Source of the DNA: Pseudomonas sp. TH31 | Lineage (GTDB): Bacteria > Pseudomonadota > Gammaproteobacteria > Pseudomonadales > Pseudomonadaceae | Length of the DNA stretch: 64,000 nt | Direction: 5' to 3' | NCBI RefSeq assembly: GCF_016650815.1 | Contig: NZ_JAEKEZ010000029.1 | Coordinates: forward strand, 124,001-188,000 | Shown here: positions 43,532-52,295 of the stretch, in pieces | How the letters are laid out: the number at the start of each line of letters is the position of its first letter | Numbering within the stretch: position 1 is the stretch's first letter | Position numbers and translations under genes: made by a program | The notes under the pieces: model-generated | Told to the model about the DNA's origin: nothing | Databases searched by the model: none | What the model saw: only the letters and a program-made list of their open reading frames with translations

Positions 43532-46500
43532 CGCGATAGGCCTCGACCAGCGGCCGGCGCCGACTGAAACGCCGCTCCAGGCTGTGCATGGCGAGGAAAA
43601 TCACCGGCGTGGAAAACAGCGTCAGCAATTGGCTCAGCAGCAGCCCGCCAATGATCGCGATCCCCAGCGGATGGCGCAGCTCAGAACCGATCCCGGTGCC
43701 CAGCGCCAACGGCACCGCGCCGAACAGCGAGGCCATGCTGGTCATCAGGATCGGCCGAAACCGCAACTCGGCGGCCTGACGAATCGCCGCCACCGGGTCC
43801 AGCCCGCCCTTGCGCTCCAGCTCCAGGGCGAAGTCGACCATCATGATGCCGTTCTTCATCACGATACCGATCAGCAACACAATGCCGATCAGGCCGATGA
43901 TGTCGAACTGCGTGCCGGTGATCAGCAACGCCAGCAATGCCCCCAGTGCGGCGGACAGCAAGGTCGAGAGAATCGTTATCGGGTGCACGAAACTCTCGTA
44001 GAGGATCCCCAGCATCAGGTACACCACGACGACAGCGGCCAGCACCAGAAACACCTGGTTGGACAGCGACGCCTCAAAGGTGGCTGCCGCCCCCTCCAGG
44101 TTTGCCTGCACCGACAGCGGCAGCCCGGCCTGGGCTTCGATGTCCTTGAGCCGGGTGACGGCGGCGCCGAGGGTCTGGCCGGGGGCCAGGTTGAACGAGA
44201 CATCGGCATAGGGGAATTGCCCCAGGCGATTGATGGTGACCGGCGCTCGGATCACTTGCAGGGTCGCCATGCTCGACAGTGGTGCCACGCCGCCGGACGG
44301 GATGTCGACGTACAGCCCAGTCAGCAGGTCCGCCAGATTGCGCGGCGGATGATCAGTGGCAATCACCACGTGATACTGGTTGAGCTGGGTGTAGATGGTC
44401 GAGACCTGACGCTGGCCAAAGGCGTCGTACAGCACGTCGTCGATGGCCTGCGGCGTGACACCCAGGCGCGAAGCGGTGGCGCGGTCGAAGTTGAGCTGGA
44501 TCTGATTGCCGAACTGCATCGCCTGGCTTTGCACATCGGTGAACATCGGGTCCTGCTTGATCGCCGCCAGCAGTTTGCTGGTCCACTGCTCCAGCTCGTC
44601 AGGATCGGTGGCCTGCAAGCCCAGGCGATAACTGGTGGTCGATACCGTGGCATCGAGGGTCAGGTCCTGCACGCTATGCAGGTACAGGCGAATCCCGGCG
44701 TCGTCGGCATTGGCGTCGGAGAGCCGGCGAATCACCGCTGCACTGTTGTCACGATCGCCGTGGGGCTTGAGGTTGATCAGCAGGTTGCCCTGGTTGATCG
44801 TCGGGTTGGTTTGATCGATGCCGACGAAGGATGACAGGCTCGCCACCGCCGGGTCCTTCAAAATCCGCGCCGCCAACCGTTGTTGTTCAACCTGCATCTG
44901 CTGGAAGGAGATGGTCGGTGACGCCTGGGAAATACCCTGGATCAGCCCGGTGTCCTGCTCGGGAAAGAAGCCCTTGGGCATGATCACAATGATCAGCAGG
45001 GTCAGCACCGCAGTGATTACCACGGAGATCAACGTCAGGCCCCGATGCACCAGCACCCAGTCCAGGCCTTTGACGTAATAGCCGTTGATGCGGTCGAAGA
45101 AATCGACCCGGCGCTCTTCCTTTTCAGGCTTGAGCATCCGCGAACACATCATCGGCGTCAGCGTCAGGGAAATCAGCGCCGAGATGACGATGGTCACCGC
45201 CACCGTCATGGCGAATTCGCGAAACAGCCGTCCCACCACATCGCCCATAAATAGCAGCGGGATCATCACCGCGATCAACGCTATCGACAGCGAAATAATG
45301 GTGAAACCGATCTGCTCCGAGCCTTTGAGCGCGGCTTCCATCGGCGAGTCGCCGGCCTCGATGTAGCGCGTGATGTTTTCGATCATGACGATGGCGTCGT
45401 CGACCACAAAACCGATGGCAATGGTCAGCGCCATCAGCGTCAGGTTGTTCAGCGAAAATCCAAACCCATAGGCCACCGCCAAAGTGCCGATCAGCGTCAG
45501 CGGCACGGTCACGGCTGGAATGATCGTCGCCGGCAAATTGCGCAGGAACAGGAAAATCACGATCACCACCAGCAGAACGGCCACGCCCAGTTCGTACTGC
45601 ACGTCGGTGACCGAAGCGCGGATGGTTTGCGTGCGGTCAGTGAGTACGGCGACCTTGAGGGTGGCCGGCAAACTGGCGCGCAGTTTGGGCAACAGTTGCT
45701 GCACCCGGTCGACGACGTCGATCACGTTGGCACCGGGCTGGCGCTGAATATTAAGGACAATCGATGGCGTGCTGTCGGTCCAGGCCGCCTGACGCGGGTT
45801 TTCCGGACCCTGGGTCGAGCTGGCGATCTGCGACAAGCGAATGGGCGCCCCGTTTTTGTAGGCGATCACCAGATCACGGTATTCCTCGGCCGACTGCAAC
45901 TGGTCGTTGCTGCCGATGGAATAGGCCTGGAACTTGCCGTCAATATTGCCCTTGGCCTGGTTGACGTTGGCGGTGCCCAGCGAGGTGCGCAGGTCGTCGA
46001 TGGACAACCCCAGATTATTCAGCGCCGAGGTGTTGGCCTCGACCCGCACCGCCGGGCGCTGGCCGCCGCTGATGGTGACCAGGCCCACCCCGGTGATCTG
46101 CGAAATTTTCTGCGCCAGACGGGTGTCGGCCAGGTCTTCGACCTTGGTCAGCGGCAGCACGTCAGAGGTCAGCGATAGCGTCAGCACCGGGGCATCGGCC
46201 GGGTTGACCTTGCTGTAGACCGGCGGATACGGCAGGTTGGCCGGCAGGAAAGTCCCGGCAGCGTTGATCGCGGCTTGCACTTCCTGTTCGGCGACATCCA
46301 GCGACAGCGACAAATCGAATTGCAGGGTCACCACCGACGCGCCGTCGGAACTGGTGGAGTTCATCGACTTGAGGCCCGGCATCTCGCCGAGCTGACGTTC
46401 CAGCGGCGCGGTGATCGACGAACTGATCACCTCCGGACTGGCGCCGGGGTACTGGGTGAAAACCTGAATCGTCGGATAATCCACTTCCGGCAGCGCCGAA

Positions 46501-46601
46501 ACCGACAGCAGGTGATAACCGAGCATGCCCAGCAACAGCACGGCCACCATCAGTAAAGTGGTGGCGACCGGGCGTTCGATAAAGGGCCGCGAGACGTTCA
46601 T
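43521..46601 (-). CDS. mdtB: RND efflux permease MdtB/MuxB
   Basis: A 1,026-residue inner-membrane RND proton/drug antiporter subunit with 12 helices and two large porter loops. It starts MNVSRPFIERPVATTLLM and has IGFVVDDAIVMIENITRY in TM4 (proton-relay Asp pair). The gene order A-B-C-outer-membrane protein matches P. aeruginosa muxABC-opmB and E. coli mdtABC, whose pumps need both B and C subunits. This one appears intact, unlike its partner. It is 13 bases after mdtA. Confidence 0.92.
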   Translation of the reverse strand: MNVSRPFIERPVATTLLMVAVLLLGMLGYHLLSVSALPEVDYPTIQVFTQYPGASPEVISSSITAPLERQLGEMPGLKSMNSTSSDGASVVTLQFDLSLSLDVAEQEVQAAINAAGTFLPANLPYPPVYSKVNPADAPVLTLSLTSDVLPLTKVEDLADTRLAQKISQITGVGLVTISGGQRPAVRVEANTSALNNLGLSIDDLRTSLGTANVNQAKGNIDGKFQAYSIGSNDQLQSAEEYRDLVIAYKNGAPIRLSQIASSTQGPENPRQAAWTDSTPSIVLNIQRQPGANVIDVVDRVQQLLPKLRASLPATLKVAVLTDRTQTIRASVTDVQYELGVAVLLVVIVIFLFLRNLPATIIPAVTVPLTLIGTLAVAYGFGFSLNNLTLMALTIAIGFVVDDAIVMIENITRYIEAGDSPMEAALKGSEQIGFTIISLSIALIAVMIPLLFMGDVVGRLFREFAMTVAVTIVISALISLTLTPMMCSRMLKPEKEERRVDFFDRINGYYVKGLDWVLVHRGLTLISVVITAVLTLLIIVIMPKGFFPEQDTGLIQGISQASPTISFQQMQVEQQRLAARILKDPAVASLSSFVGIDQTNPTINQGNLLINLKPHGDRDNSAAVIRRLSDANADDAGIRLYLHSVQDLTLDATVSTTSYRLGLQATDPDELEQWTSKLLAAIKQDPMFTDVQSQAMQFGNQIQLNFDRATASRLGVTPQAIDDVLYDAFGQRQVSTIYTQLNQYHVVIATDHPPRNLADLLTGLYVDIPSGGVAPLSSMATLQVIRAPVTINRLGQFPYADVSFNLAPGQTLGAAVTRLKDIEAQAGLPLSVQANLEGAAATFEASLSNQVFLVLAAVVVVYLMLGILYESFVHPITILSTLLSAALGALLALLITGTQFDIIGLIGIVLLIGIVMKNGIMMVDFALELERKGGLDPVAAIRQAAELRFRPILMTSMASLFGAVPLALGTGIGSELRHPLGIAIIGGLLLSQLLTLFSTPVIFLAMHSLERRFSRRRPLVEAYRDEP

Positions 46602-46614
46602 GACTGGCCATCCC

Positions 46615-47757
46615 TCACTGCGCGACGACCTTCACCGCAGAACCGTCATCCAGTTTGTCCGCGCCCTCGGTGACCACCTGCTCGCCCTGTTTCACGCCAT
46701 TGTCGAGAATCGCCGAAACATCGCCCGTGGCCGGCCCGGTCTTGACGTTACGCAGGCTGACCTTGTTGCCGGGGTCGACCACCACAAACACGAAATCACC
46801 CTTGCTGCCGTGCTGAATCGCCCGGGTCGGCACCACCGTGATTTGCGTCAGGGTATCGGCCCTGAGCCGGGCGTTGACGAACTGATTGGGAAACAGCGCC
46901 TTGCCCGAGTCATCGAACTGCGCCTTGACCTTGATCGTACCGGTGCTGGTATCGACCTGATTGTCCAGCGCCAGCAGGCTGCCGGTGCCCAACAGGTTGT
47001 GCTTGTTACGGTCGTAGGCCAGTACCGTCACCGCGCCTTTGGCCATGGCCTGATTGATCGCCCCCAGATCATCTTCGGGCACAGCGAAGACCACGGTCGC
47101 CGGGGTCATCTGGGTAATCACCGCAATACCGGTGGTGCTCGCGGTGGTAACGTAATTGCCGGGATCGACCTGGCGCAAACCGACCACTCCATCGACCGGT
47201 GAGGTGATGGTGCAATAACTCAACTGCACTTCCAGGTTCTGCACACTGCCCTGATCGGAGGCGACCGTGCCTTGCAGCTGCTGTACCAGCGAGGCTTGGG
47301 TGTCGAGGGTTTGCTGGGTGGTGGAGCCGACTTTGATCAGCTCGCGATAGCGCGCCAGGTCCCGCACTGCGTTGCTCAGCAACGCCTGATCATGCATGAG
47401 CGTGCCCTTGGCTACCGCCAGTTGCGCCTTGAGCGCGCGGTCGTCGATGCGGGCGATGACCTGACCCTTGTGCACCTGCTGGCCTTCCTTGAATTCGACC
47501 GAGCTGAGAATCCCATCGACCTGGGTAATCACCGTCACACTACGGGTCGGCGTGACCGTGCCCAAGGCATCGATGTACACCGGCACATCCTGCAACTTGA
47601 CGGCCACTGCCGCCACGGGCTCGGCGGAGGGCGGCGGTTTGACCTTGTTGCGCCCCAGCACCAGAAAATACCAAAGCGCGACCGCGAGCAGCACCAGCAG
47701 GAGTACCCCGACTACCAGGCCGATTTTGCTTCGTCTGCTTTTCTCCACAGTGTTCAC
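46615..47757 (-). CDS. mdtA: RND efflux periplasmic adaptor MdtA/MuxA
   Basis: A 380-residue membrane fusion protein with one N-terminal anchor helix (GLVVGVLLLVLLAVALWYFL) followed by lipoyl-like, alpha-hairpin and beta-barrel domains (VPVYIDALGTVTPTRSVTV; GQVIARID; VDGVVGLRQVDPGNYV). It links the pump to the outer-membrane channel. I start at GTG 47757 (VNTVEKSRRSK), giving normal length. The frame is open for 93 more codons upstream, but those run through palindromic intergenic DNA. The start lacks a clear ribosome site, so the GTG at 47748 is also possible. Confidence 0.9.
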   Translation of the reverse strand: MNTVEKSRRSKIGLVVGVLLLVLLAVALWYFLVLGRNKVKPPPSAEPVAAVAVKLQDVPVYIDALGTVTPTRSVTVITQVDGILSSVEFKEGQQVHKGQVIARIDDRALKAQLAVAKGTLMHDQALLSNAVRDLARYRELIKVGSTTQQTLDTQASLVQQLQGTVASDQGSVQNLEVQLSYCTITSPVDGVVGLRQVDPGNYVTTASTTGIAVITQMTPATVVFAVPEDDLGAINQAMAKGAVTVLAYDRNKHNLLGTGSLLALDNQVDTSTGTIKVKAQFDDSGKALFPNQFVNARLRADTLTQITVVPTRAIQHGSKGDFVFVVVDPGNKVSLRNVKTGPATGDVSAILDNGVKQGEQVVTEGADKLDDGSAVKVVAQ

Positions 47758-48271
47758 TCGAACAGGCCGACAGTGATGCGCGGCGATTGGAAGTGAAGCC
47801 CGCCCACCCAAGATCAATGGTGCCAATGGCTGATCGCTGCCTTGAACTCTAGCAGTGGGTCGGCGGTTCACCCGAACATCCGCGAACTTGTTCAGCATAC
47901 CGACAGAGATTGTCAGTAAGCAGGGGGCACTCTCAATTAGTTTCCCTACCGCGCCGGGTCTGCTGTTGTGCAGGGCAAGGCGCGAGAAGCGTGGTTTGGT
48001 CATTCCAAATAAGCTTCGAGCAACGCAGCCCTGCACAACAGTAGGCCCGGCCCTTCGGGTTGTGCCTTAAAGCGGGCCAGGCTGCGTTGCAGGCCTTGGA
48101 AAGGGAACGACCATTCCCAGCGGCCTGCGCCTTGCCTGGCCCGCTTTAAGGCGACAACGCGGCAGGGAAACTTTGAGAGCGCCCCCTGGCGGTTACAGGC
48201 ATTCTTGAGCGCCGCGCGAGGCCGGTGCTACCATGCGCAACCGCCAGAACAGGCAAGGAACCCCCTGGTTT
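47758..48271. other. Divergent intergenic region mdtA / TetR gene
   Basis: A 514-base gap. About half is the nested palindrome at 47921-48188. The efflux promoter should lie in the first 160 bases, but I cannot point to it. The reading frame of mdtA stays open through part of the gap without codon or ribosome-site support. Confidence 0.5.
47921..48188. repeat. Nested three-palindrome element
   Basis: Outer arms 47921-47953 and 48158-48188 are inverted copies (CAGGGGGC.CTCTCAA..AGTTTCCCT.CCGCG). Inside stand two separate hairpins. The first has arms 47953-47976 and 48028-48051 (GCCGGGTCTGCTGTTGTGC against its complement, one mismatch). The second has arms 48065-48082 and 48134-48151, 18 bp perfect (CCTTAAAGCGGGCCAGGC), with a further GCAGGCC/GGCCTGC pair in its loop. 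No coding frame is supported. It may be a dispersed repeat element or a structured RNA. Confidence 0.8.
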
Positions 48272-48877
48272 ATGAGCACTATCCGCGAGCGCAACAAAGA
48301 ACTGATCCTGCGTGCCGCCAGTGAAGAATTTGCCGACAAGGGCTTCGCTGCGACCAAAACCAGTGATATCGCAGCCAAGGCCGGATTGCCCAAGCCCAAC
48401 GTCTACTACTACTTCAAATCCAAGGAAAACCTCTACCGCGAGGTCCTGGAAAGCATCATCGAACCGATCCTGCAGGCCTCGACGCCGTTCAACGCCGACG
48501 GCGTGCCCGGCGAAGTGCTGAGCGGCTATATCCGCTCCAAGATCCGCATCTCCCGCGATTTGCCCTTCGCCTCCAAGGTGTTCGCCAGCGAAATCATGCA
48601 CGGCGCCCCACACCTGAGCGCCGACCTGGTCGAACGACTCAACGGCCAGGCCAAACACAACATCGACTGCATCCAGACCTGGATCGACCGCGGCCAGATC
48701 GCCGCCATCGACCCCAACCACCTGATGTTCAGCATCTGGGCCGCGACCCAGACCTACGCCGACTTTGACTGGCAGATTTCTGCGGTGACCGGTAAAGCGA
48801 AGCTGGACGAGGCGGATTACGAGGCTGCGGCGCAGACGATTATTCGGTTGGTGCTCAAGGGGTGTGAGCCGGACTGA
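48272..48877 (+). CDS. TetR/AcrR family transcriptional regulator
   Basis: A 201-residue regulator with the N-terminal TetR helix-turn-helix (SDIAAKAGLPKPNVYYYF near residues 32-50) and an all-helical ligand domain resembling the RutR/YcdC C-terminal type. I start at ATG 48272 (MSTIRERNKEL); a frame from 48233 is open but its start lacks support. It is divergent from mdtABC and could be its repressor, yet RutR-like proteins often control pyrimidine or amide catabolism instead, so the target is open. Confidence 0.88.
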   Translation: MSTIRERNKELILRAASEEFADKGFAATKTSDIAAKAGLPKPNVYYYFKSKENLYREVLESIIEPILQASTPFNADGVPGEVLSGYIRSKIRISRDLPFASKVFASEIMHGAPHLSADLVERLNGQAKHNIDCIQTWIDRGQIAAIDPNHLMFSIWAATQTYADFDWQISAVTGKAKLDEADYEAAAQTIIRLVLKGCEPD

Positions 48878-48894
48878 AAGACCGCGGCGCGGCT

Positions 48895-48972
48895 ATTCGC
48901 GAGCAAGCCCGCTCCCACACTCGATCTGCGACACACTGGAGATCCAATGTGGGAGCGGGCTTGCTCGCGAAT
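48895..48972. repeat. REP doublet, family B, downstream of the RAYT gene
   Basis: Perfect 25-bp inverted arms (ATTCGCGAGCAAGCCCGCTC and the rest of the unit), separated by 28 bases. It lies 22 bases past the RAYT stop. Confidence 0.9.
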
Positions 48973-48993
48973 GGGGGCAACTCGGTCCCGAGC

Positions 48994-49452
48994 CTAAAGC
49001 CAAATGGCATCCCACAACGGATAGTCGCCAAGCTCCTCAACCAGTCCCGCCCGCAATGGGTTGGCGACAACATAGCGAGCAAGTTTCACCAAGTCCTCCT
49101 CACGACGCAGCGCATGATCATGAAAGCTCTGCTGCCAGAGACTGCCCGTTCTGCCGGTGGCGGCATTGATTGATCGAGTACTTAACGATTTGGCCTGGCA
49201 CATCAACTGGCCCAGTGATCCTTTTTGCAATTGGATCAACCAGTGGAAATGGTCAGGCATGACAACATAGGCCAAGGAGTCGGCAAACCCCTGCTCCTGT
49301 GCGTTTTTGAATTGCTGTACGACCATCCGTCCCAAGCTGTAATCCCTGAAAATAGGCGCCCGCTTGAGAGTATTGGCCGTCAGAAGGTAGATGCGATTTT
49401 GTTCCGTATGACGACCGATTCGAAGACGATGTGACGCTGACAGCTCAGGCAT
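48994..49452 (-). CDS. REP-associated tyrosine transposase (RAYT)
   Basis: A 152-residue IS200-like single-domain Y1 transposase. The metal-binding HUH pair is His68 and His70 in VVMPDHFHWLIQL. The probable catalytic Tyr127 is in LARYVVANPLRAGLV, and WQQSFHDHALR and DYPLWDAIWL are the other RAYT hallmarks. RAYTs cut and rejoin single-stranded REP hairpins and are held as single copies that spread REPs rather than themselves. This one is bracketed by family-B REP doublets, indicating that family B is its substrate. All motifs look intact. Confidence 0.92.
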   Translation of the reverse strand: MPELSASHRLRIGRHTEQNRIYLLTANTLKRAPIFRDYSLGRMVVQQFKNAQEQGFADSLAYVVMPDHFHWLIQLQKGSLGQLMCQAKSLSTRSINAATGRTGSLWQQSFHDHALRREEDLVKLARYVVANPLRAGLVEELGDYPLWDAIWL

Positions 49453-49550
49453 TCCTTTGCCTCTCTCCTGAATGAACTCATGAGAAGGCTAGATCAGGAC
49501 ATCCGAGACTCGAGGGTAGACTTTTAGCTGGATGTGTCTGGGAGATTGCC

Positions 49551-49643
49551 TTCGCGAGCAAGCCCGCTCCCACAGTGGATTGGCGGTGTTCACACATGTT
49601 GTGTCCACCACAGGCCTAATGTGGGAGCGGGCTTGCTCGCGAA
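49551..49643. repeat. REP doublet, family B, upstream of the RAYT gene
   Basis: Arms of 24 bp (TTCGCGAGCAAGCCCGCTCC... and complement) around a 45-base centre with its own small palindrome. It lies about 100 bases upstream of the RAYT start. Confidence 0.9.
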
Positions 49644-49668
49644 AGCGGTAGATCAATCAACAAAAATG

Positions 49669-50109
49669 TCAGGCAGTCACCCCCGCATCCGCCCGCAACC
49701 CCTGCGCCTCAATCGCACTGATCGCACACTGTTCATCCACATCCGACAGATCGCCGCTGATGCCTACCGCTCCCAGCACATTCCCGTCCTGATCCCGAAT
49801 CAACACACCGCCCGGTGCCGGCACGACGCTGCCCTGCCCCAGGCTATTCAATGCAGCAATAAACGCCGGGCGTTGCTGGGCATCCAGTGCCAGCAGCCGC
49901 GAGCCTTTGCCCAGCGCAATCGCACCCCAGGCTTTGCCGATGGCGATTTGCGGGCGCAGCAGGCTGGCGCCGTCTTCTCGCTGTAGAGAAAGAAGATGCC
50001 CGCCGGCATCCAATACAGCGATGGTCAGTGGAGCTGCGCAAATTGCACGCCCTGCGGCGATGGCCTGACTGGTCAGGCTGACTGCGACTTTCAAGGTTAA
50101 AGCGCTCAT
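49669..50109 (-). CDS. GlcG/HbpS-like haem-binding family protein
   Basis: A 146-residue protein of the GlcG/HbpS (Pfam haem-degrading) family: MSALTLKVAVSLTSQAI, TIAVLDAGGHLLSLQREDGAS, and the C-terminal GAVGISGDLSDVDEQCA. Relatives accompany glycolate or glyoxylate genes and also diol dehydratases; the biochemical role is unclear. It is divergent from gcl and shares with it a copy of the TTGTATACAA palindrome, supporting co-regulation with glyoxylate use. GAGGA lies seven bases before the ATG. Confidence 0.85.
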   Translation of the reverse strand: MSALTLKVAVSLTSQAIAAGRAICAAPLTIAVLDAGGHLLSLQREDGASLLRPQIAIGKAWGAIALGKGSRLLALDAQQRPAFIAALNSLGQGSVVPAPGGVLIRDQDGNVLGAVGISGDLSDVDEQCAISAIEAQGLRADAGVTA

Positions 50110-50202
50110 GGTGCCGTCCTCATTTTGTTTTTGGGAAAGCCGTTGGACTGCTTCGTAATGCCGCAGTCCGATGCAACAAATAGAACACAATAGATTATTT
50201 AT

Positions 50203-50212
50203 TTGTATACAA
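50203..50212. promoter_or_regulatory. Palindrome TTGTATACAA, copy 1 (GlcG-like side)
   Basis: A perfect 10-bp palindrome, followed by TAATTA, 94 bases upstream of the GlcG/HbpS-like gene. The form T.GT....AC.A is that of GntR-family operators. The regulator is not in this window. Confidence 0.6.
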
Positions 50213-50340
50213 TAATTATAAAAAAGCGCCACATGCGACGAAAAGCCACAGTAGAACGGGCTTCCGACGAATGAAACAGTCGCTTGAGAAAATGGATTGA
50301 CCTGCGCCGTCCGCCGTGAATACACTCTGCGCAAAGCCAC

Positions 50341-50350
50341 TTGTATACAA
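50341..50350. promoter_or_regulatory. Palindrome TTGTATACAA, copy 2 (gcl side)
   Basis: The same palindrome, followed by TTACAA, 28 bases before the gcl ATG, where a bound repressor would block transcription. The two copies are 138 bases apart. Confidence 0.6.
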
Positions 50351-50377
50351 TTACAAAACGTAAGAGGCACCAAAACA

Positions 50378-52153
50378 ATGAGCAAAATGAGAGCAATCGA
50401 AGCCGCCGTTCTGGTGATGCGCCGCGAAGGGGTTGATACCGCTTTTGGCATCCCGGGCGCCGCGATCAACCCGCTGTACTCCGCCTTGCAGAAGGTCGGT
50501 GGCATCGATCACGTCCTCGCACGCCATGTTGAAGGCGCTTCGCACATGGCCGAGGGCTACACCCGCACCAAGGCTGGCAACATCGGCGTGTGCATCGGCA
50601 CTTCCGGCCCGGCGGGCACTGACATGGTCACCGGGCTTTACAGCGCCTCGGCCGACTCGATCCCGATTCTGTGCATCACCGGCCAGGCACCACGGGCCCG
50701 TATGCATAAGGAAGACTTCCAGGCCGTCGACATCACGGCCATCGTCAAGCCAGTGACCAAGTGGTCGACCACCGTCATGGAACCGGGCCAAGTGCCTTAC
50801 GCGTTCCAGAAAGCTTTCTACGAAATGCGCTCCGGTCGTCCAGGCCCAGTGCTGATCGACCTGCCGTTCGACGTGCAGATGGCTGAAATCGAATTCGACA
50901 TCGATGCCTACGAACCACTGCCACTGGCCAAGCCCACCGCTAACCGCGTGCAAATCGAGAAGGCCCTGGCCATGCTCGATCAGGCTGAGCGCCCATTGCT
51001 GGTCGCCGGTGGCGGCATCATCAACGCCGACGCCAGCGAGTTGCTGGTGGAGTTTGCCGAGTTGACCGGCATTCCAGTGATCCCGACCCTGATGGGCTGG
51101 GGCACCATCCCGGACGATCACCCCTTGATGGTCGGCATGGTTGGCTTGCAGACTTCCCACCGTTACGGCAACGCAACGATGCTGAAATCGGACGTGGTGC
51201 TGGGCGTCGGTAACCGCTGGGCCAACCGCCACACCGGCTCGATCGACGTCTACACCGAAGGCCGCAAGTTCATTCACGTTGACATCGAACCGACGCAAAT
51301 CGGCCGTGTGTTCACCCCGGACCTGGGCATCGTTTCCGACGCCGCTGCCGCGCTGACCGTGTTCATCGAAGTCGCTCGTGAATGGCAAGCTGCTGGCAAG
51401 CTGAAAAACCGCAGCGCCTGGCTGCAAGATTGCCAGCAGCGCAAAGCCAGCCTGCATCGCAAGACTCACTTCGACAACGTGCCGGTCAAGCCGCAGCGCG
51501 TGTATGAAGAGATGAACCAGGTGTTCGGCAAAGACACCTGCTACGTCAGCACCATCGGTCTGTCGCAGATTGCCGGCGCGCAGTTCCTGCACGTCTACAA
51601 ACCGCGTCACTGGATCAACTGCGGTCAGGCCGGCCCGTTGGGCTGGACCATTCCGGCAGCGCTGGGCGTGGTCAAGGCTGATCCGACCCGCAAAGTTGTG
51701 GCATTGTCTGGCGACTACGACTTCCAGTTCATGATCGAAGAATTGGCGGTGGGCGCGCAGTTCAAACTGCCGTACATCCACGTGGTGGTGAACAACTCGT
51801 ACCTGGGGCTGATCCGTCAGGCCCAGCGCGGTTTCGACATGGACTACTGCGTGCAGCTGTCCTTCGATAACCTCAACGCTCCGGAACTCAATGGTTACGG
51901 TGTCGACCACGTCGCAGTTGCCGAAGGCCTCGGCTGCAAGGCACTGCGAGTGTTCGAACCGGGTCAGATCCAGCCAGCCCTGCGCAAGGCTCAGGAACTG
52001 ATGGAAGAGTTCAAGGTGCCGGTGATCGTCGAGATTATCCTGGAGCGCGTGACCAACATTTCCATGGGCACCGAGATCAACGCGGTCAACGAATTCGAAG
52101 ACCTGGCGTTGGTCGGCAACGATGCGCCGACCGCGATTTCGTTGCTCGATTAA
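50378..52153 (+). CDS. gcl: Glyoxylate carboligase
   Basis: Tartronate-semialdehyde synthase: two glyoxylate give tartronate semialdehyde and CO2. A 591-residue ThDP/FAD enzyme. Position 51 is Val (ARHVEGASHMAEGY) where nearly all ThDP enzymes have the catalytic Glu; this is the known hallmark of glyoxylate carboligase. The ThDP-binding segment starts GDYDFQFMIEELAVG. Start ATG 50378 follows TAAGAGG. First gene of the glyoxylate-to-pyruvate cluster. Confidence 0.97.
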   Translation: MSKMRAIEAAVLVMRREGVDTAFGIPGAAINPLYSALQKVGGIDHVLARHVEGASHMAEGYTRTKAGNIGVCIGTSGPAGTDMVTGLYSASADSIPILCITGQAPRARMHKEDFQAVDITAIVKPVTKWSTTVMEPGQVPYAFQKAFYEMRSGRPGPVLIDLPFDVQMAEIEFDIDAYEPLPLAKPTANRVQIEKALAMLDQAERPLLVAGGGIINADASELLVEFAELTGIPVIPTLMGWGTIPDDHPLMVGMVGLQTSHRYGNATMLKSDVVLGVGNRWANRHTGSIDVYTEGRKFIHVDIEPTQIGRVFTPDLGIVSDAAAALTVFIEVAREWQAAGKLKNRSAWLQDCQQRKASLHRKTHFDNVPVKPQRVYEEMNQVFGKDTCYVSTIGLSQIAGAQFLHVYKPRHWINCGQAGPLGWTIPAALGVVKADPTRKVVALSGDYDFQFMIEELAVGAQFKLPYIHVVVNNSYLGLIRQAQRGFDMDYCVQLSFDNLNAPELNGYGVDHVAVAEGLGCKALRVFEPGQIQPALRKAQELMEEFKVPVIVEIILERVTNISMGTEINAVNEFEDLALVGNDAPTAISLLD

Positions 52154-52165
52154 GAACGACCTGAT

Positions 52166-52272
52166 CCTGTAGCAGCTGCCGAGGCACGAGGCTGCGTTGC
52201 GTGTCCGAAGGACCGCCATCGGGGGCCGCTTCGCAGCCCAACGCAGCCTCGTGCCTCGGCAGCTGCTACAGG
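52166..52272. repeat. Perfect 34-bp inverted repeat between gcl and hyi
   Basis: Arms 52166-52199 and 52239-52272 are exact complements (each starts or ends with CCTGTAGCAGCTGCCGAGGC), with a 39-base loop. The unit GTAGCAGCTGCCGAGG.ACGAGGCTGCG is a REP relative distinct from families A-C. It fills the gcl-hyi gap and ends 24 bases before hyi. Confidence 0.9.
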
Positions 52273-52295
52273 CCATATTTTTACGGGAGACCACC

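Noticed and set aside
47758..48036. N-terminal extension of mdtA by 93 codons
   Set aside because: The added sequence runs through the palindromic gap, is unlike any adaptor protein, and would precede a normal membrane anchor with an odd soluble leader.
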